Assembly (NCBI GenBank): GCA_964059195.1
Contig: CAXKWD010000007.1
Span: forward strand, 57,537,163 to 57,601,162
Direction of reading: 5' to 3'
Origin: Ectobius pallidus
Lineage: Eukaryota > Arthropoda > Insecta > Blattodea > Ectobiidae
Length of the DNA: 64,000 nt
In this document: positions 1 through 12,189 of the stretch, in pieces
Position numbering within the stretch: position 1 is the stretch's first letter
Layout: each line of letters opens with the position of its first letter
Position numbers and translations under genes: made by a program
The notes under the pieces: generated by a model
Databases searched by the model: none
What the model was told of the DNA's origin: nothing
Seen by the model: the letters and a program-made list of their open reading frames with translations, nothing else

Positions 1-31
1 AAGCCTCTTTTATTACTTTTGCATTATTAGC

Positions 32-34
<3 letters not shown>

Positions 35-67
<33 letters not shown>
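35..67. repeat. (TA)n microsatellite
   Basis: About 16 uninterrupted TA units. A second, shorter TA tract lies at 3107-3127. Confidence 0.95.
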
Positions 68-68
<1 letters not shown>

Positions 69-70
<2 letters not shown>

Positions 71-1764
71 AGTTATATGGATAATAAATAACATTTATGT
101 TCACATAAACAATAAATAACGTGATACAGAGAATTAAAGCACTTGAAAACGGAAATAAAATGATGAGCAGTTTACTTGCGGAATCTTGAAATCGACCCCG
201 AAATTTAAAAATGGTCTAACTTTTGACTACGTGAAGATAAATTATCAAATGTATGTATATTCTTGAAGAACATGTAATTCTCTACAACTTCCTTTCTTAC
301 TAGTTTCTTGTAAAATGGAAAACTAAAGAATTGGAAGGGCGAGTTCGACGAAAAACGTGAGGCGCTACAAATTTTTCTGCAGGTTTTCCATTTTCGCCGG
401 CTCATTCTCGGAGACGGTAACATATAAAGATAAATATGAATATACCGTTTTGTCCGAAATTTAATAAGCTTTAATTTTGAATACTATAACATTTTCTGTA
501 CGATGCACTGTTTTCGAGATTTGCGCCAAAAACTGAAAAAAGGGACCTTTGAGCCTCCTCCCCACCCCCCGCGGCACCTGAAATTGGCGGGAAAACATTA
601 GGCGTTGTTCAGGGGAAGTCCCACTACACATTCCTGAAACATTTGGAACTACATGATTTAATGCAGCAAAAAATCTAATTTGACTGGACTATAAGGCCAT
701 CTTCAATTAATTTCAAAATTTATTGAATACTGTCTTGTTAATAGGTGGTGTTGGATGGAATGTTATATTAAACTTTTTAAGAAAAGCTATGTTTAAAAAA
801 TAATTTGATGCCTAGCTCCAATTTCGGCTTTTCTAGCTTTACGGTAAAAACCAACCTAGTTTAATCGCGGCATAATTTCTTATGTACACATTACCTAAAA
901 CAGGCTGGCATAAATAATATGATTAAATTCCTGTTTGAAGATAATTCTACCTAAATTAATATAGCTTTTATTCCCTAATAGTATTTTCCTAATATTTCAT
1001 TCATATTCGTCTCCTATTGAGACATTTATTGCTTCATTGTCACAATGCTCTTTACACGAGAACCAAGTTAGGGGGAGAATCGGAGGTTTCCTTTGGGCGG
1101 TAATTACCACGCTCCCACCGACACCGGATTTCCTGCAATTCCTCGTCTTCGCTTGTTTCTTATCGGCAAACCATACCACAGCGCACTCACGTCGCAAAGA
1201 ATAGAACCACGCAAACATTCAGTTCACTGCGTCGTCAAAGTTATGTGTTGTATATCTCGTGACATACATGTTTGAGTAAAACCTAAATGAACAGCTTCAA
1301 TATGCAAAACCCACAGCGAAATGTTGAAAATAGAAAATTAATTGTCTACGACGTTACTATTTCCTTTCTCGTTACCAACAATAATTACAACCGTATTTCC
1401 TTGATTTCATCACGCAAAAGTCTTGATTAGCTAAGAGTTCCTAAAATGAGTTAAATTCTTCAGTAGATTTTTCTGCACTGCAATGTTGTTCAACTTTTCT
1501 TTTAGTCACGAGCTAAATTTTTCCCCTGACAAAACGAATGCGAACGTTATATTTAAAGCTTTCAGATGGTGGTTGGTTTTACTGTTTTTGTCTTACAAGG
1601 AGGGAGTAAAGGTATCATTAATCTCCACAAAATGCTTCTTTATGTAAACTAGTTTTACAACAAATGATTACTATTTAAATGTGAAAAATAATGGACAGTA
1701 GGGCTGATTTCAAAATCAACTCTACATATTTGTCTGAACTATACGAAATAAATATATGTAGGTA
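69..1764. other. intergenic, no gene seen
   Basis: AT-rich sequence with no ORF that resembles a known protein. A C-rich patch near 555-575 stands out in base composition only. Confidence 0.6.
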
Positions 1765-2015
1765 AAAGTAGGTAAAGTGATCCCTGTATGAATCATGGAC
1801 ACCCGTAGGGTTTCCGGAGGTTGAGGCTCCCAGATTGAGACATCGGCATAGGAAGGTTGTAAGATTGTCAGCCCTACGCACCGACCGCTTTCTACCCCCA
1901 GGAATATTCCTGGTACTCATTTCGGTTAGAGGCTGAGTCGACTCCAGGGCCATAGTGCCACCAGTAGGTTTAGGCCATTGGAAAAATCCCACCAACCTCA
2001 TCGGGAATTGAACCA
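1765..2015. repeat. SINE-like dispersed repeat, copy 1
   Basis: This segment matches 21084-21375 over most of its length, sharing blocks such as GTCAGCC, CCCCCAGGA, CTGGTACTCATTTC and GAGGCTGAGTCGA in the same order. It ends with CTCATCGGGAATTGAACC, whose complement reads as a tRNA T-arm/B-box (GGTTCAATTCCC). A third, partial copy is at 28016-28175. The pattern is that of a tRNA-derived SINE; family name not known to me. Confidence 0.75.
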
Positions 2016-2173
2016 TATAAAATGAACAGTACTCTTAGTTTCAGCAAAACTCGATAATTTGTTATAACAGCGTTAAATTTGTAACTGTGTAACCCATCTG
2101 ATTTAAAAATATGTTTCAGGTGTCTTAATCTTGTTTTTTTTTTTTTCAAACGCTCTTTCTAAATAATATTTTA

Positions 2174-2350
2174 TTGATTAACTTTCAAGAATCGGGGATG
2201 GATTACCGGGTAGGCCTACTTTGCTGGTTAAAGGATTTCTCCAATAAACGCTCACAGAGAGTCGGCGTTGGCGAGGATATATCAGGACCTAAAGAAATTA
2301 CGTCAGGGGTTCCTCAGGATAGTGTCCTGGGGCCATTACTATTATGGGGA
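2174..2350 (+). pseudogene. non-LTR reverse transcriptase fragment
   Basis: The frame contains SGVPQDSVLGPLL preceded by a WLKDFSNKRSQRV block. These are the SGVPQGSVLGPLLF motif and upstream region of Jockey/CR1-type non-LTR reverse transcriptases. Only about 55 residues survive; the catalytic FADD box and everything else are missing. The match stops at about 2350, where unrelated sequence begins. It is a dead fragment. Confidence 0.75.
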
Positions 2351-2739
2351 TATACAGGCTGAATCAGAAATCTACCGACAAACTTTCACAAGTTTTTCAG
2401 GGACGTTTTTTGAGCGTTTTTCATGTAAGGAACCCATGATCTCCGGTGGCTCAGTGCTGAGAATTTATTTTTAACTACCTTTGTACAACCCGAATTACAC
2501 GCTGTTTAAAGTAATTGTTCAAATTGTCGACCCCCATGATCACGACAAACTTCACATCGACGCCTCATGGACTGTCACACGTGCTTTACCAACCCAGGAC
2601 ATTGACGCAAATCGTCAGCCTCTGTAAGGCAGGGTTCACACTCAGGCGATAAGCGATAAGCGATATATCGTAAGCGATATACGATACGCGACACGCACGG
2701 ACAGATACTTGAAATCTAAAGGGAGGCGATAAAAAAGGT

Positions 2740-3690
2740 TCAGGCAGGGTTCACACTCAGGCGATAAGCGATAAGCGATATATCGCGAGCGATATACGAT
2801 ACGCGACACGCACGGACAGATACTTGAAATCTAAAGGGAGGCGATAAAAAAGGTTCACACTCACGCGATAGCGCAACATATCGCAAGTGCTATATCGCTC
2901 GAAGTGCAGCATGCTGGTCGCCTGAGCGATTTGTTGGTTACGATATTCTGACTTTTGTAGTGAAGATTGTGTTCCCACCACATTTTAGGTAGATTTCTAC
3001 CTATTGCAATCGATACCATCTCATGACTTTCGAAAAATTCTTTCATATCTTTACGTTTCATGCCTCCAAGTACGAAACCACCGCCCGTTAAAAAAAAAAA
3101 AAGTGATATATATATATATATATATATCTTTACACGCTAGCAGCCATAATTTTGAAGATATTTGAACCAAATTTTATTACGTTATTTCTAGGCCCAATAG
3201 TTCGGACAAGTTCGTTAATGACCAAATTTGGCCCCAGGGGAGGGTCGGGGAGGGGTAGAAATTTTGAAATATGTATATCTCGGCTCCGATGAAGTATAGA
3301 GGGAAACTTTGTTTGAATAAATTAGAGAACTCCCTATGGAGTTCACAGTGACACCAACGATTCGGGAGTTTTGGTGGTACGAGTTGGGGTGGTTGGTTGG
3401 GGGATGGAAGTTCAAAATTTTTGAAACCACGTCTTATGGGGTATCGTTGAAAAGCGCTTGATGAGTACTCTACAAATCAGTAACTGGTTTCTCGATAGCT
3501 CTCATATAAGGCGATATTTAGCACATCGAAATCTACCTCAGCCTGTAGGCCTGCCTAAAGGGAATTTTTATCGCCCAGGTCGCGCCGATTTATCGCTCGC
3601 TGTGTGAACCTTCCTAGCAATATATCGTCGCAACAAATTCCTTCCGATAAATCGCTTATCGCTTATCGTCTCAGTGTGAACGCTGCCTCA
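2740..3690. mobile_element. related Harbinger MITE nested in the larger one
   Basis: A 945-bp element (2743-3687) has the same GGCAGGGTTCACACT ends as its host element. TCA at 2740-2742 and 3688-3690 is the target duplication. Removing it would rejoin the outer element (…AAAAAAGGTTCA then CACTCACGCG), and the same junction is seen uninterrupted inside the inner copy at about 2850-2866. The inner copy therefore also shows what the empty site looked like. Confidence 0.85.
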
Positions 3691-3736
3691 CACTCACGCG
3701 ATAGCGCAACATATTGCAAGCGATATATCTCTCGAA

Positions 3737-3952
3737 GTGCAGCATGCTGGTCGCCTGAGCGATTTGTTGCTTACGATATTTCGAGCAGTGAACGTGTCGG
3801 GAAGAAGAGAAGACAATTCTGTAATTCATTTAATTCATTTAGTGAAAGATCATGAGTGCATCTGGAACTATTCCATTGCCGCATATAGTAAGACATATGT
3901 GACGAGTGCCGCATGTTACATTATTTATTTATTGTGTAAGACAAATAAGTAA
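3737..3952 (+). pseudogene. MADF-like domain remnant of Harbinger second ORF
   Basis: The translated stretch around 3810-3895 (NSVIHLIHLVKDHECIWNYS) resembles the first helix of MADF/trihelix DNA-binding domains, where a hydrophobic LI-LV pair precedes H-x-C-x-W. PIF/Harbinger transposons usually encode such a Myb/MADF-type accessory DNA-binding protein beside the transposase. The rest of the domain is lost. The assignment rests on one helix and on its location inside a Harbinger element. Confidence 0.45.
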
Positions 3953-4727
3953 TCTAATTGTTATATTATTAACTCATAGTGTAAATATTTCGAAACTCTG
4001 ACACAAGAAATAAGTAATTTAAGTAGTCTATACTTTGTGTGTACAATAATAATTTTTTATAAATAAAAGTCAGTTTTTATGTCATTTTTTTATAATTATT
4101 AAGTCATTTTCTTTAAATTTAGGGTCATTTTATAGGTCATTTTTCAAACAATTTTAGGTCATCAGAATCCGGGCCCTCATCATAATACAATTTGACAGAA
4201 TTAACATGGGGAGTATATTTTGCATAGCCATTGCCTGAGGGAATGCAATTTTCAGAATCCCGGGGATGTCATATATTGTCATGCTCTTCTCAGGATTGTT
4301 TATCATTCAAGAATCGCTAGCTCTATTTACTGCTTACTATTTATAATCTTTCAACAATTGACACGAAACTTAACACCTTCTTAGCTAACACCTGCTTCGC
4401 GGGAAACTGCAAGCGGTGCTTGTCAAGGGAGAATCTTTCCCACTTAAAACCAATGACTCCTGCCAACTGTATCCAGTTACTTACTAATGAGTAGGTAAAG
4501 GCATTTAATGACCATAAAATAATGAAAAAATGCAAAATAGAAAAATGCATTTATTACCTAAAATAGTGAAAAAATGACAAGGATTTTTTTAAAAAGACAA
4601 TGAATTTTCCATTATTACTTACACTTATTAAACTTTTAAACTTTGGTATTCTTTTTTTTTCCCAAGCATATACAGGTGTATAAAGTATTTGTTGTACTAA
4701 ATGGCTGGGTATTGTAAACCGACACAT

Positions 4728-4905
4728 CTCCAAAATTTAAAAATCCAAAAAATAAAAAATTCAAAGATCGAAAATTTAAAAATCCAAAATTAAAAAATTC
4801 AATGATCCAGAATTTAAAAATCCAAAATTAAAAATTAAAAAAGTTCAAAATCCCAATATTAAAATTGAAAAAATCCAATAATCAAACATTGAAAAAATAA
4901 AAATT
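4728..4905. repeat. degenerate short tandem repeat
   Basis: An A-rich array repeats a loose 20-24 bp unit of the type AAAATTTAAAAATCCAAAA about eight times. It lies inside the Harbinger element. Confidence 0.7.
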
Positions 4906-5033
4906 AAAACAAGTTTCACTTCTGTCGCGTGGCGTTCCACGCACACTTTATTTGTTCAACAGCCAAAACAGAGTTTCTACAAACAGTGGGTGGCTTATAA
5001 TTACCCTTCATAATTTTTTTTTCGAAATAAGTT

Positions 5034-5219
5034 TTAAGGGTTCATTCGATAAAACTCGCTGAATGTTGATTCATGTTGAGACAGCTCTCGAGAAACATCA
5101 GCCGAGCTATGGTGCACGTTGGTAAGATTGTAGGGATGTACCCAATATTTTCTTTTTCTTCTCATTCTACGCCTGAACCAATAAGTCACTTTTTTTACGT
5201 CTTCCTCACTTGAGCTCAT
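5034..5219 (-). pseudogene. HARBI1-like transposase N-terminal remnant
   Basis: The 61-residue minus-strand frame contains RRKRKYWVHPYN followed by a spaced H…F-S-E-F-Y-R-M motif. HARBI1-type transposases begin with the same R-R-x-W-V-H-P…F-x-x-Y-F-R-M pattern before the DDE catalytic core. The frame stops right after the YRM motif, so the nuclease core is absent. Its place inside an element with Harbinger ends and TAA duplications supports the call. Confidence 0.7.
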
Positions 5220-5268
5220 TATTGTAACTGAAGTAGTGAGGATTGTGTTTCACCATATTTTTATCGCC

Positions 5269-6133
5269 CAGGGCCCTATTTCATAAAAGTTGCAATTTTA
5301 CAGGTGACAGTTGACATATAATTGTTTTACAAGTTTACATTTTGACAATTGCGTTTTTCATAAAAGCTGACAACTTTACATAAATGTCATGACAATTTTG
5401 TAGATTTGTATGACAATTTTACATATTACTGTTTCTCAAAACTTTTGAGTTTACAGGTAAAAGTCTGACAAATATGTCAAATCTTAGGATACCTACCATT
5501 TATAAAACATTAATATTTCTTGACATATGTACAAATTTATAAAAAATGTAGAATTGTCATTACAGAAGTGGCAGGCAATCTTTCATATGTAGGCCAAGTC
5601 AGTAGGTTATGTAAATGTGTGGCATAACTTGGCAAACTGTTTTTTGTGATTTAAACTTTCTTGTTAATAAACTTGCTAAATTGTCTTGTTAATAATGAAA
5701 ACTAGTAGTAGTGATATTGTAGCAGTGAAAGTGATGAAAAATAGACATGAGACCATGCAGGGTTTTTAGGCAACGGGTTAAGCTAACTTTCAATTTCAGT
5801 GACTTTGCATTAAAAGAGAAATATAAATAAATTATTTTCCATGGTAATAATCGATTGCTTAGGTATCACATTCAATGTTGAGATCGATTATCGCACGCGT
5901 ATATGAGAGCCATCTACAATGTACTAAAGTAATCTTTAGTTTTGACATAAAATTGTCGTGTTTATGAAAAGGGTTCTTTTAGTCTGACAATTTACATTAA
6001 TTTGCCTGTAATGCAAGGAAAAGTTGTAATATTTATGAAAAATAGAATTGTCATGACATGCTGACAAATTTGTCAGATTTGACATAATTGTCGTACATGT
6101 CACACCTGTAGAGTTTTATGAAATAGGGCCCAG
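5269..6133. mobile_element. MITE with GGCCCTATTTCATAAA ends
   Basis: The 859-bp element (5272-6130) has inverted ends GGCCCTATTTCATAAAA / TTTTATGAAATAGGGCC and CAG at both flanks (5269-5271, 6131-6133). The uninterrupted target (TTTATCGCCCAGGTCGCGCC) is visible at about 3567-3586 in the sister Harbinger copy, which confirms the boundaries. Terminal sequence and 3-bp duplication fit PIF/Harbinger. The interior holds many ACAATTT/TGTCA motifs and no ORF. Confidence 0.85.
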
Positions 6134-6238
6134 GTCGCGCCGATTTATCGCTCGCTGTGTGAACCTTCCTAGCAATATATCGCCGGAACAAATCCCTTGC
6201 AATATATCGCTTATCGCCTCAGTGTGAACGCTGCCTAA

Positions 6239-7175
6239 GAAACCTAGCAACCACATCCATATTAATTTCGACAGGAGTCACGTAAACTAGGCTCTTCATG
6301 TGACCCCAGAAGAAATGAAGAGCGTAACTAGTTTTTAACTTCTACAGAGTTCAGCACCATGATTAAATTACTTTTAGTAATTGGTTTTCATGTGCACTCC
6401 TAATCATATTTCAAATAAATATAACTTTCAGAATGTTTCTTTCAGTCCTTAAATTTGAAGAAAATATTCCATTTTCCAAACTATGACCATTAATAACTCC
6501 TTTCTCGTCCTTCATGCAAATTTCCTATTTCCATTACATACCCTTGGTAATTTTTCTTCCTAACTGAAGAAGACCTACTGAATAGAAGATAAGAACAGAT
6601 ACCCTGAGGAATGAAGCGAAATTTATGTCCACGACCCACCTACTTGAGAAAATGAAGACTACCCAACTGGACTCGCCCCCACCTCCTCAGAACCGGAAAC
6701 GTAGTAACGGTCTCAAAAACAAAAACAAAATATACATCTTGGAGCGTTGGGGTTCCTCGCTGCCGAACTTCCTCTGATTGATCTTCTACTGTCTGACTAC
6801 ACCTCTCATTGATTTTCCACCTACCCACTTTTATTCTTCTCTCGGGCCCAGTTATGCCTACATTAGTTTAATTTGCTTTACTTTTTAGTTTAACTTTACT
6901 TCTCAATGATAACCACATACTTCCCTTTGTATTTTCTAACCATAGTTTGTTACTTCAAAGTTGAGTTTTCAGTTAATTTCGATCCTTCCGAACAAATCTG
7001 TTCGCATTCCTTTTCCAGTAATCTAACTTACTGATCTCCTAGTACGGGTGTTGAACACTTTCTCACTATCCCCTATTTTTATATAGCAAAGGCGCTATAC
7101 ACGCGCACGAGAAATGCATTTCCTCCATCCTCAATCTAATCTCCGTATAGCTAGGGCGCTATACACACTCAGATA
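6239..7175. other. intergenic, no gene seen
   Basis: Ordinary AT-rich sequence. No protein-like frame, tandem repeat or transposon end was recognised. Confidence 0.55.
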
Positions 7176-7370
7176 CAGGCCTAACACCCCAGCATCTCAC
7201 AACTTTTGCATATAGGCCTACAGGCCTAATGCCACAACATCTCACAACTTCTGGATATACATGTATAATGCCCCAACATCTCACAACTTCTTCATATACA
7301 GGCCTAATGCTCCAACATCTCACAACTTCTTCATATACATTCCTAATGCCCCAACGCCTCACAACTCTTC
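7176..7370. repeat. minisatellite, about 42-bp unit, five copies
   Basis: The unit reads roughly CAGGCCTAATGCCCCAACAT followed by CTCACAACTTCTTCATATA and is repeated five times with substitutions and small indels. Because the unit is often a multiple of three, the minus strand gives a repetitive open frame (…EEVVRCWGIRPVY…). This is taken as a by-product of the repeat, not a gene. Confidence 0.85.
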
Positions 7371-7715
7371 CTTGAAAACTATTACTTCTTTGAGTGGTTA
7401 TTTCTAAACAACTTCTTCCATTATACTAACTCTGTAGGCCTATCACTTTAGCATCACTATCTAGTTATTTTTCCATCTCTACTTTCCTCTTAACCTCCAT
7501 AGGTACAATTATTGAGTTTTTACCATGGTCATTACATATTCACTGTTCAAAAAAGCTAAAAAATAAAAATAAAAAATAAAAAAATAATAAATAAATAAAT
7601 AAAAATAAAAAAGTTTTTCTGTACTAGTATGTGCTTACCCATGACGTTGCAGCTCCTCACGTCGTCTGGTGAATACACCTTCCACTTTCGACTCTCAAAC
7701 AGTCCTCGATCCAAC

Positions 7716-7741
7716 CCAAGGCTGGTATATACCAGCCTTGG
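7716..7741. repeat. perfect 26-bp palindrome
   Basis: The sequence reads CCAAGGCTGGTAT and then its exact complement, with no loop, and is bordered by an ATCCAACC direct repeat on both sides. Confidence 0.9.
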
Positions 7742-9139
7742 ATCCAACCAAGCTTTCGGTTGTCCACCACGCGTAGTCAATGGTCACTGTCCTTCCTCTC
7801 TTACATTTTCTTGGGGAAGTTTAGAATGAAGAGTCCACAGGCAGTTTCTCGGCCTCTGGATTCGATGGTCAGCCCCCTCGGCGACGATTCGTCAGAATCG
7901 CAGCAAGATGTCCGATTGGGACGTTCCCTCAGCTACCAACTTTTGGCTGCATAACTGTATATATCTCATACCACTCTTCTTCACTTGAAAGTAAACCCCC
8001 GGTAATGGAGATTATACCCCGATGGACGTTCCACCTCCTCTGTCTTCACTGCGTTTGTCATCTTCTGCTCTTCGCTGTCTTACTCTCTACTTTCACTATA
8101 TTTCCTTTCAATTTTGCATAGATGTGAATGCACCCCCCTTACGGGGTACACCCCTCAGTGCTGCTCTATGTAAGACCCTTTGCTCAACTTCCAACAACTT
8201 CTTTCTCGCTCTCATCGGAAAAATTTCAAATCGTCCTGCTAGTACGCAGGCGTAAGCACTCCCTGTCAACAGTTGAACATCTATCAGAAAGTATGTTCAG
8301 TTATTACACTATATAAACTCAGTGGTTTTTGCTTTTGTCTTCTCTCTTCAAATCTGCAACGTCAGAAAGAAAATTTATCGTTTAGTAAATGATATTACTA
8401 GGAAATGGGTTCTTGAGTTCCATTTTTAAGTACGAATATAGTATACATTATACTGACGATTTCTATAAGTCATTACATGAATAGTACAGTGCCATCAAGA
8501 TGTCACTCCGCAGCACTTGTACAGGCAGGAATCCTCTAAGAAACAGAATTTGGTTGGCAGCGCTAGCGTGTGGTTACAATGTTATGCTACAAGTATTTAT
8601 CGAATAAGAAATACAAGCAACATAAAACTCAAATATTTACAGTTCGATATTGAAAATGTTTACCAGAGAACACCACCCTCATTTACTTACTCATCGCAGC
8701 TATTTTATCCTGTATCATATTCATTAAAATTTGATATGAGTTGAAATTACCAGACTCTATGAACACGTCAACAATAGAAAATTGGCGCACATCAATAGTA
8801 AAGTTACATGGCTACTACGGGTCTGAAAGGAAGATAGGGAGACTTACAAACCTTCGCCTGAGTGTTGAATATAACCAAAGCTGCGGAGAGACTGTAGACG
8901 CTGTGGTAAATATTATACTAGATGCTAAATAATGGTATCCAACATGTTCTCCAAATTAATACTATTCCGAACGAAAGAATTGTGCTGATCCCCGACCTAT
9001 TTTATATTATAAATCAATTATTATTTTCATTAATTAAATGAGTCGTTAGTAATGTAAGGAATCTGTGAAATTCCAAGCCACTACCTTAAAAAAATCAGTT
9101 TAATGCTTGTTTCCTATACATTTAGGCTATATTATGTTT
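7742..9139. other. intergenic, no gene seen
   Basis: Several short open frames exist on both strands, but none resembles a known protein and none has convincing start or splice context. Confidence 0.5.
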
Positions 9140-9680
9140 GTGTAAGAATATGAGTAGGTATCTGTGTAAGCGAATGAGTAATTTGTGTAAGTGAAAGAGC
9201 AAATCATTGTAAGTAATTGGATAAAATTGAGTAAGTGAATGAGTGAACTATGCGAGTGGGTGGTGGTATAAGCGAGTGTGTGAGTGAGTGAGTGAGTGAG
9301 TGAGTGAGTGAGTATGGGACTAAGTGAATTAATGAGTGAGTAAGTAATGCTGTGAGAATAAATGAGTAAGTGATGGAGCGAGTAAGTGATTAAGTGAGTA
9401 AGTGATAGAGCGAGTAAGTGATAGAGCGAATAAGTGATAGAGCGAGTAAGTGAATAAGTAAGTGAGCATATGTGTAAGTGAGTTATTAATTAAATGATTG
9501 TTTGAACGAGTGAATGAGTGAGTGAATGAATGACTAAGCTACAAGTAATGAAATGGAATGAACGAATAGATGAGCAAATGATTGAGTAAAGGATTGAGGA
9601 TGTGAATGAACAAGTCATTGATCGAGTTTGTTAATTGTCAATTAGTTAATCAGTCAGTTAATTAGTTAGTTAGTTAGGTC
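9140..9680. repeat. degenerate GAGT/AAGT tandem repeat
   Basis: A long purine-rich array is built from GAGT, GTAAGTGA and AATGAGT units. It contains a pure (GTGA)n core at about 9272-9312 and decays into TTAGTTAGTTAG near 9660-9675. Confidence 0.9.
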
Positions 9681-10065
9681 CTTGAGTAGCTAGATGGTAC
9701 CACTTCAGCATCACTTTATTAATGTTCTTGTTTCCATGAATACCAAGGCTGTTTATTCCAATTCGCTGAATTCGAATCTTGTTTAGTGTATGCCGTAGTT
9801 CAGTGAAATGGGTGGGGGAACCATGTTCATTTATATCTCCATCTCCTTCGCTACGCGCCTGTTCTGTTTGAAAACATTCAAGTGGTCTTCATACTAAAAT
9901 TCCAGAGGTCGCCAGTATCAGAGTTGCATGCACACCAAATTGAGTGATATTGTCAGCTATATTTCAGCATGCATTATTACATATTTTAATAAATATTGAT
10001 AGTTGTTTTGAGGGTTTAAGCAACATGAGCTGGTGCGTGGCGCGGGTTTGAGCAGGTCGATGTGA

Positions 10066-10078
10066 GTTGCTAAGCAAC
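10066..10078. promoter_or_regulatory. X-box-like palindrome upstream of exon
   Basis: GTTGCTAAGCAAC has perfect inverted half-sites (GTTGC/GCAAC). It fits the X-box bound by RFX transcription factors and lies 28 bases upstream of the ATG at 10107, inside a local CpG-rich patch. Function is inferred from the motif only. Confidence 0.4.
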
Positions 10079-10106
10079 GCGTGTGCCCGGACCAGCCAGT
10101 GTGGTG

Positions 10107-10550
10107 ATGGCGCTGGGCGCCGGCAGACGCGAGTTTCCTGACACTTTCCAAGACTTCTTCAGGCGCATCAGTGAGGTCGACGACAATGACGAGGTGACCG
10201 CTACCATGCTGGAGGATAAGCTCATCCCCAACTGCAAGCGTCTGCAGATGCGGCGCGGGGCGATTCCTCGCCGGTCATTCCACCGGTACACTCGCCCCTC
10301 GTCCGAGACCTCTGCAGCACCTCCGGTATCACCCGCTATCGCACGAAGACGATCCTCTTCCATTGCCGTCACCCGCCAGCCGCCTGACTTGAACAGGTTC
10401 CTGCTGGCGGAACAACAGCGGCCATGGGGACACATCAGTCCTGGAACGGCTTCGCCCAGTGTTCGCCCCGTGTCCCCCCGTGGGCGGATAGCGGAAAGCG
10501 GAGGCTACAGATCGCGTACCTCCTCAATGCCAGCGGTTCCAAGACACAGG
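10107..10550 (+). CDS. probable 5' coding exon of an unidentified host gene
   Basis: A GC- and CpG-rich island (about 10020-10550) in otherwise AT-rich DNA opens a 148-codon frame starting MALGAGRREFPDTFQDFF. It ends exactly at a strong 5' splice site (ACACAGG then GTAAGT at 10551), in phase 0. The first 45 residues look like a folded, acidic helical segment; residues 55-148 are Arg/Ser/Pro-rich and disordered, with RRRSSSI, a basic phosphorylation-type motif. Continuing past the donor gives 27 ordinary-looking residues and a stop, so the spliced reading is preferred. I do not recognise the family. No downstream exon could be assigned within the window. Confidence 0.55.
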
Positions 10551-12156
10551 GTAAGTGCACCTGTTGAATGCGTCTACTCCTATGCTTGCCATGTGTTACA
10601 ACTACAGCTCGCAACTTATGCAGCCAACTAAACAGCTATATAAATATATCCGTATAAATTAATAGCAACGTATCGTTTCAAGCGGATGAATTTTCCGATA
10701 TACAGATTATAATTTTAAAATTTTGAATATTTTGGCATTGTAAACGCATAAAATGCTTAATCCGCTTTCGACTTATGTCTATCGCTAATTTAATGATCAG
10801 TGACAGAGCATTTAGTACTTAAGGGTTGACCGAACTGTTGAGAGTGATTTCTAAATTACTTGCACTAGAAAACTGACGTTTTGTACACTTCGTTAAAATG
10901 TAAACATAATTGAGGTTTAAAATTTCATTTTAATATCTCAATTTGTTTTTTAAATATTAATTAATATAAGTGATTTTAATCAAAATTGAAATCCATCTCC
11001 TCCGACAGATATTAAAATATGAATCTGGATTTTTCTGTGTGATTCTTTGATACTTGCTTTACAAATTTACTGATGGATTTTTTAAAATTTGTTTAAACCT
11101 TTTGTTCAAAAAAATTTCACCCAGAAATATGAAAAGTTAAAAAACTGAATATCATTATACTAACTTTTTCAAAGAAGCTGCCTACGCAGAAAATCAGATT
11201 AGACAATTTGTTACACGCATTACAACGTACACTGTGAACACATTTCACAGCTTTATCTCTATTTTTGTGGGAAAAGATAGATTTTGAACGTGTCAAAACA
11301 ACATGCAAATTGAAAGCGAGAAAACAGGCCATTAAAGTTTGCATGTACTAACAGTTGGAAGCGCAATGAGATTTTAAAATTGTGACAGCAGCACCAGTTC
11401 TATGAATCGAAATGGCATAAAATGTTGCACAGTTATACTATTTATGGTATGCTTGACTTTTTTGTCACTAAAATAAAAAATCACATTTTATCCAAAATGG
11501 CTTAATCATCACTTCTGTCATCCATTAATTTCACAATTTATAAGTCACTGAAAGACTGCAAGAAAGCAGCATTAACACAAGGGAAGAATGAAAACGACAA
11601 AAGAAGAGGTCCTCTCAGCATTGTGCGAGTAATTGCCACTCTTTGTAACCATTTGTTTAAGTATTATACATTCATGACTGTTCATTTTGTTGTTGACCGT
11701 CATTTTCTATTTCTTGAATGTCCGTTTATGCCCTTGTAAGTCAAACTCTATATATTAAGGCAACATTTAAATGTAAAAGTTCTTTTTTTTAATATAAAAA
11801 TAGCCTAAGCCGTTATTTTGTCACAAATACAAAGTAACCTCGTGTATCCAAAATTTAATTAATTTAAGGATGAATGAATCCTACATAGGTCGAACATACG
11901 TTTGTTTGCATTTTTTCTGTAGGTTATATTATTTTCATTTTTAAGTTTTAGTTAAGATGCGGCTGCTAATTGATGCACTTTCAAGAAACATTCGCAAATG
12001 GCTAATTCAAAATAACGTATGTCAACTTCATGTTGTTAACTATTATATATTATTTCTTTTTTAGTGCTCGTGAAAATTTGCGAACAACTTTTCCCTCATA
12101 AATAATTAACCATAATAACAAAACTCAAAGAAACAGTTTCCCCGCGAATGAAATCA
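10551..12156. other. AT-rich sequence, probably intron
   Basis: This follows the donor at 10551. It contains no recognisable exon or transposon end. Confidence 0.5.
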
Positions 12157-12189
12157 TAACACTGGACAACAAAACTGACCTTCAAAAAA

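Larger units (their letters stand above)
2625..6238. mobile_element. PIF/Harbinger-type transposon with TAA duplications
   Basis: The element occupies 2628-6235. The left end reads GGCAGGGTTCACACTCAGGC and the right end is its near complement (GTGTGAACGCTGCC), with inner GCGATAAGCGATA arrays at both ends. TAA stands immediately outside each end (2625-2627 and 6236-6238), the 3-bp TWA duplication expected of Harbinger elements. Inside are remnants of the two proteins such elements encode: a HARBI1-like transposase start on the minus strand and a MADF-like piece on the plus strand. It is inactive and carries two younger insertions. Confidence 0.85.

Noticed and set aside
2757..3061. Overlapping minus-strand frames in the inner Harbinger MITE
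   Set aside because: No transposase motif; they arise from the GCGATA-rich termini.
7159..7362. Repetitive 67-residue minus-strand frame
   Set aside because: It is the translation of the 42-bp minisatellite; the periodicity comes from the DNA repeat.
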